A stretch of 9,278 nucleotides of DNA, from positions 1 to 9,278 of the forward strand of contig JBLIOL010000229.1 in the NCBI GenBank assembly GCA_047639615.1. Direction: 5' to 3'. Below are positions 1 through 6,897 of the stretch, piece by piece. A program made the translations under genes and the position numbers. The notes below the pieces were generated by a model. That model was given only the letters and a program-made list of their open reading frames with translations, had not been told where the DNA came from and made no database searches. Within the stretch, counting starts at the first letter, position 1. Each line of letters opens with the position of its first letter. Origin of the DNA: CAYWNK01 sp047639615. GTDB lineage: Bacteria > Planctomycetota > UBA1135 > GCA-002686595.

Positions 1-1
1 T

Positions 2-2119
2 CTGCAGATTGGCCAGGAAGCCCTCGTACGCTTCCAACGTGAGGGCATCGCCGCCGGCAAGTTCAACCACCCCGGTGCGATTCAGATCTTCGACTTCGAC
101 GTGGAGGGCAAGGACACCTGGTACCTGGCCATGGAGTACGTGGAGGGGCGCACGCTCAAGCAGTACCTCCTGGACAAGGGCGCGCTCGACGCGCCCGACG
201 CCATGGACCTCGTGGCGCAGATCTTGAGCGTGCTCGCGGAGGCCCACCGCCAGGGCATCGTGCACCGCGATCTGAAGCCCGAGAACATCATGATCAGCAC
301 CTCCGCCACGGAGGAAGCCACGGTCAAGGTGCTCGACTTTGGCCTGTCCAAGCTACTCGATCAGCCCGAGAACTCGGGCATGATGACCCAGACCGGGCGC
401 ATCATGGGCACGCCCATGTACATGTCGCCCGAGCAGTGCTCCGGGCGCGAGGTGGATCACCGCTCGGATCTCTACTCGGCCGGCCTGATCCTCTTCGAGC
501 TGCTGACGGGTAGCACGCCCTTCCAGGCCGAGAACCTGACCGAGTTGCTGGTCAAGCACCTCAATGAGGAAGCGCCCTCGCTCTACGCCTCAAACCCGGA
601 TCTCATGATCCCTGCGGGCATGGAGGGTTTCCTCGAGCAAGCGCTCGCGAAGAATCCCGATCAACGCTTCGCCAGCGCGACGCAAATGCTCGACGCTCTC
701 GAGGACGTCGATCTCGAGCGCATGGGCAAGGCGCGCCGCACTTCCCTTGGTCGTACGGGCTTCGGCAAGACCGCCATGGGCCACGCCGTTGCAGAGGCTG
801 GCTCTTCCAAGACCAAGCTTGCGGCTGGCGTCATCGGTCTGCTGCTTCTAGCCGCCGGTAGCGTTTGGTACTTCTCCGGTCCGGGGCCGCGTCCCGAGCT
901 AGCGCGCCTCAGCCTGCAGGACGCCGAGCTTCTGACCAACGAGGAGAGCCACTACCTCGGACTCCTAGCCGAGACCCGCCGCTCCCTGCGCAACCGCGAA
1001 TTGGAGGTGGCCTTGGTGCGTATCGGCGACGCACTCGCACTCCCCTGCCGCGACTCCGAGGCCTATCTGCTGCGCGCCTTTGTCTACAGCGCCAAAGGTG
1101 ATCTCGACACGGCGCAGGCCGACTACCTGGAAGCGCTGGTGCTCGACCCTAACTACGTCGAGGCGCACTGTGCCCTGGGCTGGATCGCACTCGAGCGTGA
1201 CGACATCAGCGCTGCCACCGAGCAGTTCGAGCAAGCCGTCGCCGTCAACGCAGACTCACCGCACGCCCTGGCCGGCTCCGGCGCACTGAACTTCGAAGAG
1301 GGCGACTTCGCCGCCGCCGCGGAACAACTGCAACGGGCCTGCGCCATGGGCCTGCCCCTGCCGCGCGGCCAGGAGTATCTGGGCCGAACGCTCCTAGCAC
1401 TCGAAGACTATGACGCCGCCGTAGCCGCCTTCACTCAGGCCAAGCGCGAGGACGCACGCTCCTGGCGCTCCTACGCCGGACTGGGCGAGGCTTACCTTGC
1501 CTTGGAGCGCACCGAGGACGCCGAAGCCCAATGGCTCGAAGCTATCAGTCTCAGGCCCGGCGCCTGGGAGCTGGAGCGCAGCCTGGCCTCGATGCTGGTC
1601 AACTTGGGCCGGCACGCGGACGCCAAGGAGCACGTGGAGGCGGGACTCACCCGCCAGCCGAAGGATGGACAGCTGCACATCCTCAAGGCACTCGTAGCGG
1701 CCGAAGCCGATGAGCCGGCGGAGACCGTCATCGAGTACCTCGAGGCCGGAGTCGGCTTCGGAGCCGCGGACACTTCCCTCCACCAACTGCTCGGCCTGCA
1801 GCTCATGAAACTCGGCCGCAACACCGACGCCATCAGGCAATTCCGCGCAGCCATCGCCCTCGACGACACCAACGCCAACGCCCACAAGGACCTTGGCCTA
1901 GCCCTAGCCGCGGGCTTCCAATACGTGGACGCCGCCACCGAGCTAGAGCGCGCCGCACAGCTGCAGCCGGATGACGGCTACCTGCGCCTCTCCCTCGGCA
2001 TCCTCTACATGGATTTCATCGGTGGCGACGCCAAAGCCCTCGACCACCTCAAGGCCTACACCGCCCTAGGCGGCGACGACAGCCGGGTACCCGGCTGGAT
2101 CGCGCGCCTCGAGGGCTAA
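2..2119 (+). CDS. Transmembrane Ser/Thr protein kinase with C-terminal TPR array (5' end outside window)
   Basis: A Hanks-type kinase that would phosphorylate Ser/Thr on protein targets from the cytoplasmic face. The frame is open to the left edge, where it reads RFQREGIAAGKFNHPGAIQ, a typical alpha-C/beta-4 region. The true start, glycine loop and catalytic Lys are therefore upstream, and the GTG at 101 is only an internal Val codon. Numbering from position 2 (705 residues visible): the alpha-C Glu is probably E14, the catalytic loop HRDLKPEN is at 88-95 (D90 general base), DFG at 112-114 and the activation segment ends in SPE at 142-144. A basic linker (about 240-260) leads to one hydrophobic segment at about 272-291. 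About ten TPR-like units of 34-35 residues fill 352-701, probably a protein-binding domain outside the membrane. All kinase motifs in view are intact. It converges with the next gene across a 60-nt gap. The substrate is unknown. Confidence 0.93.
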   Translation: MQIGQEALVRFQREGIAAGKFNHPGAIQIFDFDVEGKDTWYLAMEYVEGRTLKQYLLDKGALDAPDAMDLVAQILSVLAEAHRQGIVHRDLKPENIMISTSATEEATVKVLDFGLSKLLDQPENSGMMTQTGRIMGTPMYMSPEQCSGREVDHRSDLYSAGLILFELLTGSTPFQAENLTELLVKHLNEEAPSLYASNPDLMIPAGMEGFLEQALAKNPDQRFASATQMLDALEDVDLERMGKARRTSLGRTGFGKTAMGHAVAEAGSSKTKLAAGVIGLLLLAAGSVWYFSGPGPRPELARLSLQDAELLTNEESHYLGLLAETRRSLRNRELEVALVRIGDALALPCRDSEAYLLRAFVYSAKGDLDTAQADYLEALVLDPNYVEAHCALGWIALERDDISAATEQFEQAVAVNADSPHALAGSGALNFEEGDFAAAAEQLQRACAMGLPLPRGQEYLGRTLLALEDYDAAVAAFTQAKREDARSWRSYAGLGEAYLALERTEDAEAQWLEAISLRPGAWELERSLASMLVNLGRHADAKEHVEAGLTRQPKDGQLHILKALVAAEADEPAETVIEYLEAGVGFGAADTSLHQLLGLQLMKLGRNTDAIRQFRAAIALDDTNANAHKDLGLALAAGFQYVDAATELERAAQLQPDDGYLRLSLGILYMDFIGGDAKALDHLKAYTALGGDDSRVPGWIARLEG

Positions 2120-2179
2120 GCGCTAGTGCCCACGGTCGGAGCCTTCTAGTTCCCCAAGGACTCTCGCGCGCGACGGTGG

Positions 2180-3121
2180 CTACTCGAATTCGCACTCGAG
2201 GAAACCCTCCAAGAGGGCTTCGCTCTGCTCATCCAAGTAGAGGCTAAAGGGCAGACTGTCCACGGAGGTCCCGCGCACGGAGGCACGCAGGAATTCGTCG
2301 AAGGGTGCGAGGGGTAGCGACTCCCCTTCCAGGCGGCGCGTGTCTTCGTTGAAACGCAGTAGGTAGCTGAAGAGCATGCCGAGCTGAATGAAGCGCGCGT
2401 GGGGATCGCTCGGGTAGGCGCTGAGCGACTCCGAAGTCAATTTATCGAAGGGCACCAAGCGGCCCTCCTGCTTGAGAGTCGCGAGCTCGCGCACCCCGTA
2501 GCCGAAGTCCCAGAAGAGTGCGAAGTAGCTGGCGAGGCCCTCGCTCACCCAGACCGGTACCTGGCCGCGGAAGTTCTGGCCCAGGTAGTGGTGAACGACG
2601 TTGTGCGTGATCCACATCTGCGTGCGCGTACGACTGGCGTCCAGGTAGGTGGCGATCGGCTGCTCCGGATGGCCGGTGGCGTAGAAGCCTCCGAGAATCG
2701 AGGAGTGGTGCTCGCCGTGATCGTTGCCGAAGGTGTTGTAGGCCGCGCGATCCGCTAGCAGAAAGATCGGACAAGCATCGCCCTGACGGTCGGGACCCTC
2801 CAGCAGCTCCTTTATGAAGCCGCGCATGCTCTCCTGCCCTTCGAGGATCTCGAGACCCAGGCTGCGGCTGTGGGTCGTGCGCACGCTGAAGTTCTCGCCC
2901 TCCACAATCCACGCGTCATCCCAAGTGGAGTGATCTTCCCACAGGTCCGTGCGGCGCTCGAGGCCCGCCTGCTCCTGCTTGAGGATCTCGGCAATGGCAT
3001 CCCAATAGGCGCGCTCCGAGGGAGCCACCTCCGCCGGAACGATGCCGCGCAGAGCCAGTAGACCACTACTTAGCAGGAGAGCGCTCACCAGCGCCCACAG
3101 GGATCGAGTACGAACTGTCAT
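2180..3121 (-). CDS. DUF1570/gluzincin-like exported protein with degenerate active site (HNVVH)
   Basis: 313 residues. The N-terminus MTVRTRSLWALVSALLL is a signal peptide or anchor (hydrophobic 8-24), so the protein acts outside the cytoplasm. The central layout resembles the DUF1570/peptidase MA-like gluzincins common in planctomycetes: a FLLADRAAYNTF strand (119-131), GGFY (144-147), then a metal-site helix and a WVSEGLASYF helix (191-200). The first metal motif reads H173-N-V-V-H177 instead of HExxH. Both His ligands and the presumed third ligand E194 are kept, but the catalytic Glu is Asn (codon AAC on the coding strand). I infer a pseudoenzyme or an altered metal-binding role. The ATG at 3121 is chosen because the signal sequence follows it directly; no clear Shine-Dalgarno is visible. 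The gene stands alone on its strand. The family call is by motif recognition and is less certain than the motif itself. Confidence 0.8.
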   Translation of the reverse strand: MTVRTRSLWALVSALLLSSGLLALRGIVPAEVAPSERAYWDAIAEILKQEQAGLERRTDLWEDHSTWDDAWIVEGENFSVRTTHSRSLGLEILEGQESMRGFIKELLEGPDRQGDACPIFLLADRAAYNTFGNDHGEHHSSILGGFYATGHPEQPIATYLDASRTRTQMWITHNVVHHYLGQNFRGQVPVWVSEGLASYFALFWDFGYGVRELATLKQEGRLVPFDKLTSESLSAYPSDPHARFIQLGMLFSYLLRFNEDTRRLEGESLPLAPFDEFLRASVRGTSVDSLPFSLYLDEQSEALLEGFLECEFE

Positions 3122-3276
3122 GCGGCCGCAGGCTAAGGCACCGACGAGATTGGAGGCACTAGAAACCCAGTCAGGTACCAGAGCCCATACACGTCGGATC
3201 TGTCGATCACGCTTGCGCGCGGCAGCAGCCCGGATGAACCCACGCTCACTTTCCGCTGAGGCAGGTGCTAGCGGTA

Positions 3277-3300
3277 GCTCTGTCCCTTGGGGCTCAGAGC
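3277..3300. repeat. Small inverted repeat (GCTCTG / CAGAGC)
   Basis: GCTCTG at 3277-3282 pairs with CAGAGC at 3295-3300. Inside the loop, CCC (3284-3286) and GGG (3289-3291) form a further dyad. It lies between two divergent starts, so it is not a terminator of either neighbour. It could be an operator or a remnant of a dispersed palindromic element: the 10-mer GCTCTGTCCC recurs at 5351-5360, again outside the main genes and again followed by GGG. A 10-mer match within 9 kb can arise by chance. Confidence 0.3.
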
Positions 3301-3398
3301 AGCGCCGGCCTTCCAGTTCAGCGCCCCGCCAGAATGCCTAACCGCCACCAGGGGTCCGCCAGGGCCGTTATTGGAAGAAATCGTCACCAGCAGGGCCA

Positions 3399-3432
3399 CT
3401 TTTCATACAACTGGATAAATAGATTCACAGCT
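3399..3432 (+). promoter_or_regulatory. AT-rich block upstream of tetR-like gene, candidate promoter/operator
   Basis: About 34 bases (core TTTTCATACAACTGGATAAA, continuing through TAGATTCACAG) are clearly AT-rich in an otherwise GC-rich window and end 23 nt before the TetR start. TAAATA at 3416-3421 could serve as a -10 element, but no good -35 sits at 16-18 nt. There is no convincing palindrome, so autorepression by the adjacent TetR protein is only an inference from position. Confidence 0.35.
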
Positions 3433-3455
3433 GCCCCGCAGGCCCCAGCAAGTCG

Positions 3456-4082
3456 ATGACGGACACCCAAGACGGAAGACACGAGCGCTCGGAAGCCACC
3501 CGCGCGAAGCTCCTGGAAGCGGCCGCGAGCCTCTTCGCCGAGCGCGGCTACAAGGGCACCACCCTCGACGCCATCGCGGCCGCGGGCGACAGCCACCGGG
3601 CCCTGGTGCGCTACCACTTCAAGCACAAGCAAGGCCTCTACAGCGCCATCCTGCGCGAGGCCATCGAGCTAGGCATGACTTTGCTCGCGCCCGTGCAACA
3701 GAGCAGCGACTGCGCCGCAAGGCGCCTCTCCGCTTTCATCGACGCCCTCGGCGAGCTCCTCGACCGGCGCCCCCACTTCGGCCCGATCATCACGCGCGAA
3801 TGGATGTCCGGCGGCGCACACATGGAGCCCGAGGTAATGGCTGCCCTGCTCGGCTTCTTCCAAGCCGACAGCGCCATCCTCGAACAAGGCAGTGCCAGCG
3901 GCGAGTTCCGCGCCCTCGACACGCACTCCGCTCACCTTGCCCTCGTGGGCAGCCTGGTCTTCTTCCAAGTCTCCCGTCCCGTGCGCGAGCGTCGCGAGAC
4001 CGACCTCGGCCTAGCACCCCTCGCCAGTTCCGATCATCTGCAAGTGGTTAAGTCGATCTTCCTCCGCGGCCTCAGGCCCTAA
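3456..4082 (+). CDS. TetR/AcrR family transcriptional regulator
   Basis: 208 residues, the usual TetR size. The N-terminal DNA-binding domain (about 13-66) shows the classic order: ATRAKLLEAAASLFAERGY, then TTLDAIAAAG, then the recognition helix and RYHFKHKQGLYSAI. The C-terminal ligand/dimer domain (REWMSGG at 114-120, GEFRALD at 149-155, then a hydrophobic helix around 160-174 ending FFQVSRP) resembles the CerR-type TetR C-domain. The turn of the HTH reads AAGDSHRAL where most relatives have AAGVSRAL-like spacing, so DNA contact may be slightly unusual. The ATG at 3456 is the first start in frame next to the AT-rich block; the Shine-Dalgarno is weak. The broken SCP2-cupin gene begins 7 nt downstream on the same strand, so the pair was probably one transcription unit. 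The ligand and targets are unknown. Confidence 0.92.
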   Translation: MTDTQDGRHERSEATRAKLLEAAASLFAERGYKGTTLDAIAAAGDSHRALVRYHFKHKQGLYSAILREAIELGMTLLAPVQQSSDCAARRLSAFIDALGELLDRRPHFGPIITREWMSGGAHMEPEVMAALLGFFQADSAILEQGSASGEFRALDTHSAHLALVGSLVFFQVSRPVRERRETDLGLAPLASSDHLQVVKSIFLRGLRP

Positions 4083-4089
4083 ACCCACC

Positions 4090-4920
4090 ATATACCGATC
4101 CATCGTCCTAACCTTCCTCTGCGGCGCCTCGGTCAGCGCACTGTCCGCAAGTCTGACCGCCTCTTAGCAACCCCACACACGCGCGCCTAAGGTGGAAGAA
4201 GTCGAAGCCATGCTGCAGGAGTTCGTCGAGGACTACCGCTTTGACCCCACCGCCGCAGCGGTCACCTTCGGCATCGAGGTGCGCGACGCTAAGCCCTCCA
4301 AGTGGCACGTGGTCGTAGGCGATGCAGGTGCGGCTCTGGACGGCCGCGAGATCAGCCTACTGCCCGGCATCCCCGAAGCCCCCATGGCCTAGTTCACCAC
4401 CGACATGGAAACCCTAGGCCTCCTCCATAGCGGCGAGCTCGCCAGCCTGACCGTCATGGGCAAGGCCTTCAGCACGGACTTTGCGCCACTCGACATGCTC
4501 GACACAGGCGGCTATTCCCCGAACGCCGAAGAGCAAGATCACATGACTCGGCTCGCCTTCCACTTCTGGACGCGTGGCTTCCCTGAGGTGATCAACTTCG
4601 GTGCCAAGGAGAGCACGCGCTTCTTGCACGGTGCCGACGGCACGCTCTTCTACTACCAGAAGGGCTTCCGCTCCGGCTACTTCCAGATCGAACCCGGCCA
4701 GCACGTGAACGCGGACAATAACTCGAAGACCAACCCCCTCCCGAGTCTATTCATCATGACTCGCGGCAGCGTCATGGCCCTGCTGGGCGATGTGGAGTGC
4801 CAACTGCAAGCGGGCGAGGCGATCGTGATCAGCCCAGGCGTTAGCCACTAATTCTGGATCGCCGAGGACGCCGAGGAAGGCGCCGAAGGCTTCCTGATCA
4901 TGTTCGGCGAGGGCGCCTAG
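4090..4920 (+). pseudogene. Exported SCP2-like + cupin protein gene with lost start and three internal stops
   Basis: One unbroken reading frame of 277 codons, in frame from ATA at 4090 to TAG at 4918-4920, interrupted by TAG 4165-4167 (codon 26), TAG 4390-4392 (codon 101) and TAA 4849-4851 (codon 254). Codons 2-25 read like a signal peptide (YRSIVLTFLCGASVSALSAS), and the codon where ATG would be expected is ATA. Codons about 35-130 resemble an SCP2 lipid-carrier-like fold (KWHVVVGD, then FTTDMETLGLLHSGELASL, then VMGKAF). Codons about 150-270 resemble a cupin barrel (GYFQIEPGQH, SLFIMTRGSV, QAGEAIVISPGVSH followed by the stop, then FWIAED). The protein-like sequence carries on across every stop without a frame change, so this is one gene hit by point substitutions. 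Separate open pieces exist at 4192-4392 and 4405-4851, but neither makes a whole domain set. It lies 7 nt behind the TetR gene. Domain names are by pattern and tentative. Confidence 0.78.
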
Positions 4921-5180
4921 TCCCCGATCATGACTTCGGCCACCTGCCCCGCACGCAGGTCCACGAACCGACTGTCCATGCGCCAATCGGCGTCCACCGT
5001 GCGAATCTCAATCATCCCCAGCGGGAGCGTGAGCAGCACGTCCGGCGCTTCTTCCCCCAAGGACCCGTAGTCCAAGAAGGCTCCCTCGCAGAAGACACCG
5101 AAGGCCACCCAGTTCGCGCGCTCAGCCTTGAGCACGCGCAGCTGCCCGCCGGCGCCCAAGTGCATGGAGACTTCCTTCAC
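4917..5180 (-). CDS. Hypothetical 87-aa protein, possibly the tail of a beta-sandwich (carboxypeptidase-regulatory-like) protein
   Basis: Not recognised as a named family. The sequence is coherent and beta-rich (LLTLPLGMIEIRTVDADW, then SRFVDLRAGQVAEVMIGD). The closing pattern of LP-x-G, then DADxR-like, then an AGQ-x-x-EV strand is typical of the end of carboxypeptidase-regulatory/CNA-B-like beta-sandwich domains, so it may be a surviving 3' piece of a larger gene. Its GTG start at 5180 overlaps the TGA of the sigma fragment by four bases (GTGA), a spacing normal for coupled genes; an internal ATG lies at 5165. Its TAG shares a CTAG palindrome with the final TAG of the SCP2-cupin pseudogene on the other strand. 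No signal peptide is visible. It could be a live small gene or a remnant. Confidence 0.45.
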   Translation of the reverse strand: MKEVSMHLGAGGQLRVLKAERANWVAFGVFCEGAFLDYGSLGEEAPDVLLTLPLGMIEIRTVDADWRMDSRFVDLRAGQVAEVMIGD

Positions 5181-5341
5181 GGCTCCTCTGGCTCGCCCGC
5201 CGAACTACGCAAACGCGCCAGCCAGGTCTCCTGCACCAGATCCTCAGCCGCCTCCGGATCACTCACCAAGCTACGCGCCACCTGCCGTAGCCAGGCGGTG
5301 TCGGCGAAGAGCTGCTCAGGAGTGATCGGTTGCGGTTCCAC
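5177..5341 (-). pseudogene. ECF sigma factor fragment, regions 2.1-2.2 only (54 aa)
   Basis: The frame from GTG 5341 encodes 54 residues including QLFADTAWLRQVARSLVSDP and AAEDLVQETWLARLRS, the unmistakable core-RNAP-binding start of an extracytoplasmic-function sigma-70 factor (the AED-LVQETW block is residues 32-40). ECF sigmas are normally about 160-200 residues. Here TGA at 5177-5179 ends the frame right after region 2.2, so the -10 recognition part (2.3/2.4) and all of region 4 are missing, and no sigma-like sequence follows in any frame I followed. An in-frame ATG lies at 5350 but is followed at once by TGA (ATG TGA AAC GTG), so the original start may also be lost. It is the likely remnant of a truncated sigma gene. 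A stand-alone core-binding peptide is the less likely alternative. Confidence 0.7.
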
Positions 5342-5433
5342 GTTTCACATGCTCTGTCCCCAGGGACGCCCGCCACGGGAACACGTTCTTCGGATTCTCT
5401 CGAGAACTACCCAGATCGCTCCCAAGGGCCGCT
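5342..5433. other. Short gap downstream of the paralog operon
   Basis: 92 bases between the stop of the last paralog and the sigma fragment. It holds a GTCCC-CA-GGGAC dyad (5356-5367), preceded by GCTCTG, and a TTCTC-TC-GAGAA dyad near 5395-5406. Both have only two-base spacers, so neither is a normal hairpin, and no T-run follows on the minus strand. I see no convincing terminator for the operon. Confidence 0.4.
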
Positions 5434-6885
5434 CTAGCCGCCCTTCGGGTTGTCGATGGGCAAGTCGACGACGAAGTGCCCGCCCCCATCGGAATCTTCG
5501 ATCACCACGGTCTGGCCGAGATTCAACTCGCGTAATCCAGACTTGCCGGACTGCCAGCCAGCGCGCGTGTCGTTGAAGTACACCCGGCTGCTGATGGCCA
5601 CGGCCCACAACTCATAGCGTCCGGGCCCCGGAAAGCGGAGCTCCAACTCCTTCCCCTCCGCCAGACTGTCATCCAAACGCACGACCCCGAACTCAGGCAC
5701 GCCCCCGAGCTTCGACGACCGCCTCAGCTGCAGCTTCAGCCCAAGGCCCTGCGGCGTCCATTCACGTACTTGCTCCACGCGCAAGTGCGCTCGAATCCCA
5801 CGCTCCAGCTGCAGCCTGACCTTCCTGGAATCAAGCACCCGAACCTGGCCTGGGCGATAGCCCGGCGCATGTGCCCAGATCCTCAGCGGAACTCCCCTGG
5901 GCAGGGTCAAAATGCCAACGTCCCGATGCATGGTCGGACGTATCAAGACTTCGCCCTGCTCGGTAAACACACAAAGCTCCACCGAACCGATCGAACGCCC
6001 CTCTGAATCTGTGACCAGCAGCCCGGTTCGCACGAAGAGACTATCCAGCTGCATGCCATCCAAGCGCGGATCCCGAGTGAGCTCCCCCATGACCGCCCGA
6101 ACGCCGTGCACAGCCAGGAGTGTGGACGGCCCTGTGACCAATTGGACAGCGTAGAAACCGTCCTCAAGGCCATCGAAGAGAAAGCGCCCCTGCGCATCGC
6201 ACCTGGTTTCGGTGGCGAAGCGCTGCGGTCCTTCGCCCAGCAAGCGAATCGACAGCCCCATATTCCCGTACTCCGGGTGCAGCAGCAAGCGCCCGGCTAT
6301 CTGCCCCCCAGGCCCGATCACGAGCACGGCCGGCGCGTCCCCCCCGCGCGCATGGACCAGGTCACGCTGCACCCAGTCCGCTTGCATGCTCTCCAGTTCC
6401 AAGGCCGTGGGCAGCGCTCCAAAGCGCCGGCCCTTGGAACTCGGCGCGATCGCCCGCAGCTCGAGCAACATGCCCTCCGGCGCTTCGATCCGAAAGTTCC
6501 CCAAGGAGTCTGTTCGGGCACCACCGATGGTCCCCGTTCCGCGGTTCCCCAGCATCACACGGGAACCATGAACCCTCACACGGGGCACCCCGCGCCCATC
6601 CAAGTCCTGCACCTGGCCAGTGACCAAACTCACTTGGCGCGCTGGCAGCAATTCGTCTGCTTCGGGCACATCCGACTGCCTCACTTCCGCGTCCGCGCTC
6701 TTACTAGCAGACACGCGATCAGCACCTTCGGCCGCAAGCCCCCGCAGCTCGGCATCGGGCAGCTCGGGTTGAACGCCGCCCGCATCCTCTAAGCGCGCCG
6801 GGGCCTCACTCGCGCCAGATCCGCCCCACAGGAATAGCCCCAGCACCAAGCCAACCGCCGCGAGCCCTAGGACTTGGATCTTCAT
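5434..6885 (-). CDS. Secreted carboxypeptidase-regulatory-like multi-domain protein, paralog 1
   Basis: 483 residues. The N-terminus MKIQVLGLAAVGLVLGLFLW is a signal peptide or anchor without a lipobox Cys, followed by an Ala/Glu-rich linker (21-85). The rest is beta-sandwich-like: a first CarboxypepD_reg-type unit (about 86-150, with TDSLGNFRIEAP), a second (about 185-255, with GQIAGRLLLHPEYGNMGL and GRFLFDGLEDGFYAV), and a third (about 286-365, with LTLPRG and LQLERGI). Signature blocks shared with its two upstream neighbours are GELTRDPRLDGMQLDSLF (267-284), FPGPGRYELW (418-427) and a C-terminal VIEDSDGGG...VDLPIDNP. Such domains usually provide extracytoplasmic binding or structural modules, and no catalytic residues are visible. 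It is the last gene of a three-gene minus-strand operon, starting 12 nt after the stop of paralog 2, with which its start is in frame. The function is unknown. Confidence 0.88.
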   Translation of the reverse strand: MKIQVLGLAAVGLVLGLFLWGGSGASEAPARLEDAGGVQPELPDAELRGLAAEGADRVSASKSADAEVRQSDVPEADELLPARQVSLVTGQVQDLDGRGVPRVRVHGSRVMLGNRGTGTIGGARTDSLGNFRIEAPEGMLLELRAIAPSSKGRRFGALPTALELESMQADWVQRDLVHARGGDAPAVLVIGPGGQIAGRLLLHPEYGNMGLSIRLLGEGPQRFATETRCDAQGRFLFDGLEDGFYAVQLVTGPSTLLAVHGVRAVMGELTRDPRLDGMQLDSLFVRTGLLVTDSEGRSIGSVELCVFTEQGEVLIRPTMHRDVGILTLPRGVPLRIWAHAPGYRPGQVRVLDSRKVRLQLERGIRAHLRVEQVREWTPQGLGLKLQLRRSSKLGGVPEFGVVRLDDSLAEGKELELRFPGPGRYELWAVAISSRVYFNDTRAGWQSGKSGLRELNLGQTVVIEDSDGGGHFVVDLPIDNPKGG

Positions 6886-6886
6886 C
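6857..6886 (-). repeat. 30-bp near-identical 5' end shared with paralog 2 (copy at 8321-8350)
   Basis: This stretch covers the start codon and first codons of paralog 1 (MKIQVL...) and matches 8321-8350, the same place in paralog 2, at 28 of 30 bases. The two copies are exactly 1464 bases apart, which equals the gene-to-gene period. Elsewhere the two genes match only in short protein blocks, so this patch is unusually well conserved at DNA level. It may be a shared translation-start context or a recent gene-conversion patch. Confidence 0.7.
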
Positions 6887-6897
6887 GAGCGTGCAGC

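Larger units (their letters stand above)
3122..3455. other. Intergenic region between divergent genes
   Basis: 334 bases separate the start of the DUF1570-like gene (-) from the start of the TetR gene (+), so promoters for both genes should lie here. Short open frames cross it but have no family features and no convincing start. Two things stand out: a small dyad at 3277-3300, and an AT-rich block at about 3399-3432 next to the regulator. I see no RNA gene or mobile element in it. Confidence 0.6.

Noticed and set aside
101..2119. Kinase starting at the GTG at 101
   Set aside because: Kinase homology (RFQREGIAA...NHPGAI) continues upstream in frame to the window edge, so this GTG is internal.
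2139..2163. Possible hairpin between the converging kinase and DUF1570-like genes (GAGCCTT / AAGG-A-CTC)
   Set aside because: The stem is short and has a bulge, the loop is ten bases, and no T-run follows on either strand. It is too weak to call a terminator.
3265..3459. A small plus-strand ORF in the intergenic region before the TetR gene
   Set aside because: It has no domain pattern, its composition is unlike the neighbouring proteins, and it overlaps the TetR start and the AT-rich candidate promoter.
4192..4851. Two separate small genes (4192-4392 and 4405-4851)
   Set aside because: They lie in the same frame and are split only by one TAG. The sequence before, between and after them continues the same protein, so they are pieces of one broken gene.
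6106..6792. A long plus-strand open frame (228 codons) opposite paralog 1
   Set aside because: It is a mirror frame of a high-GC gene: no domain pattern, skewed composition, and the minus-strand protein has clear family blocks.
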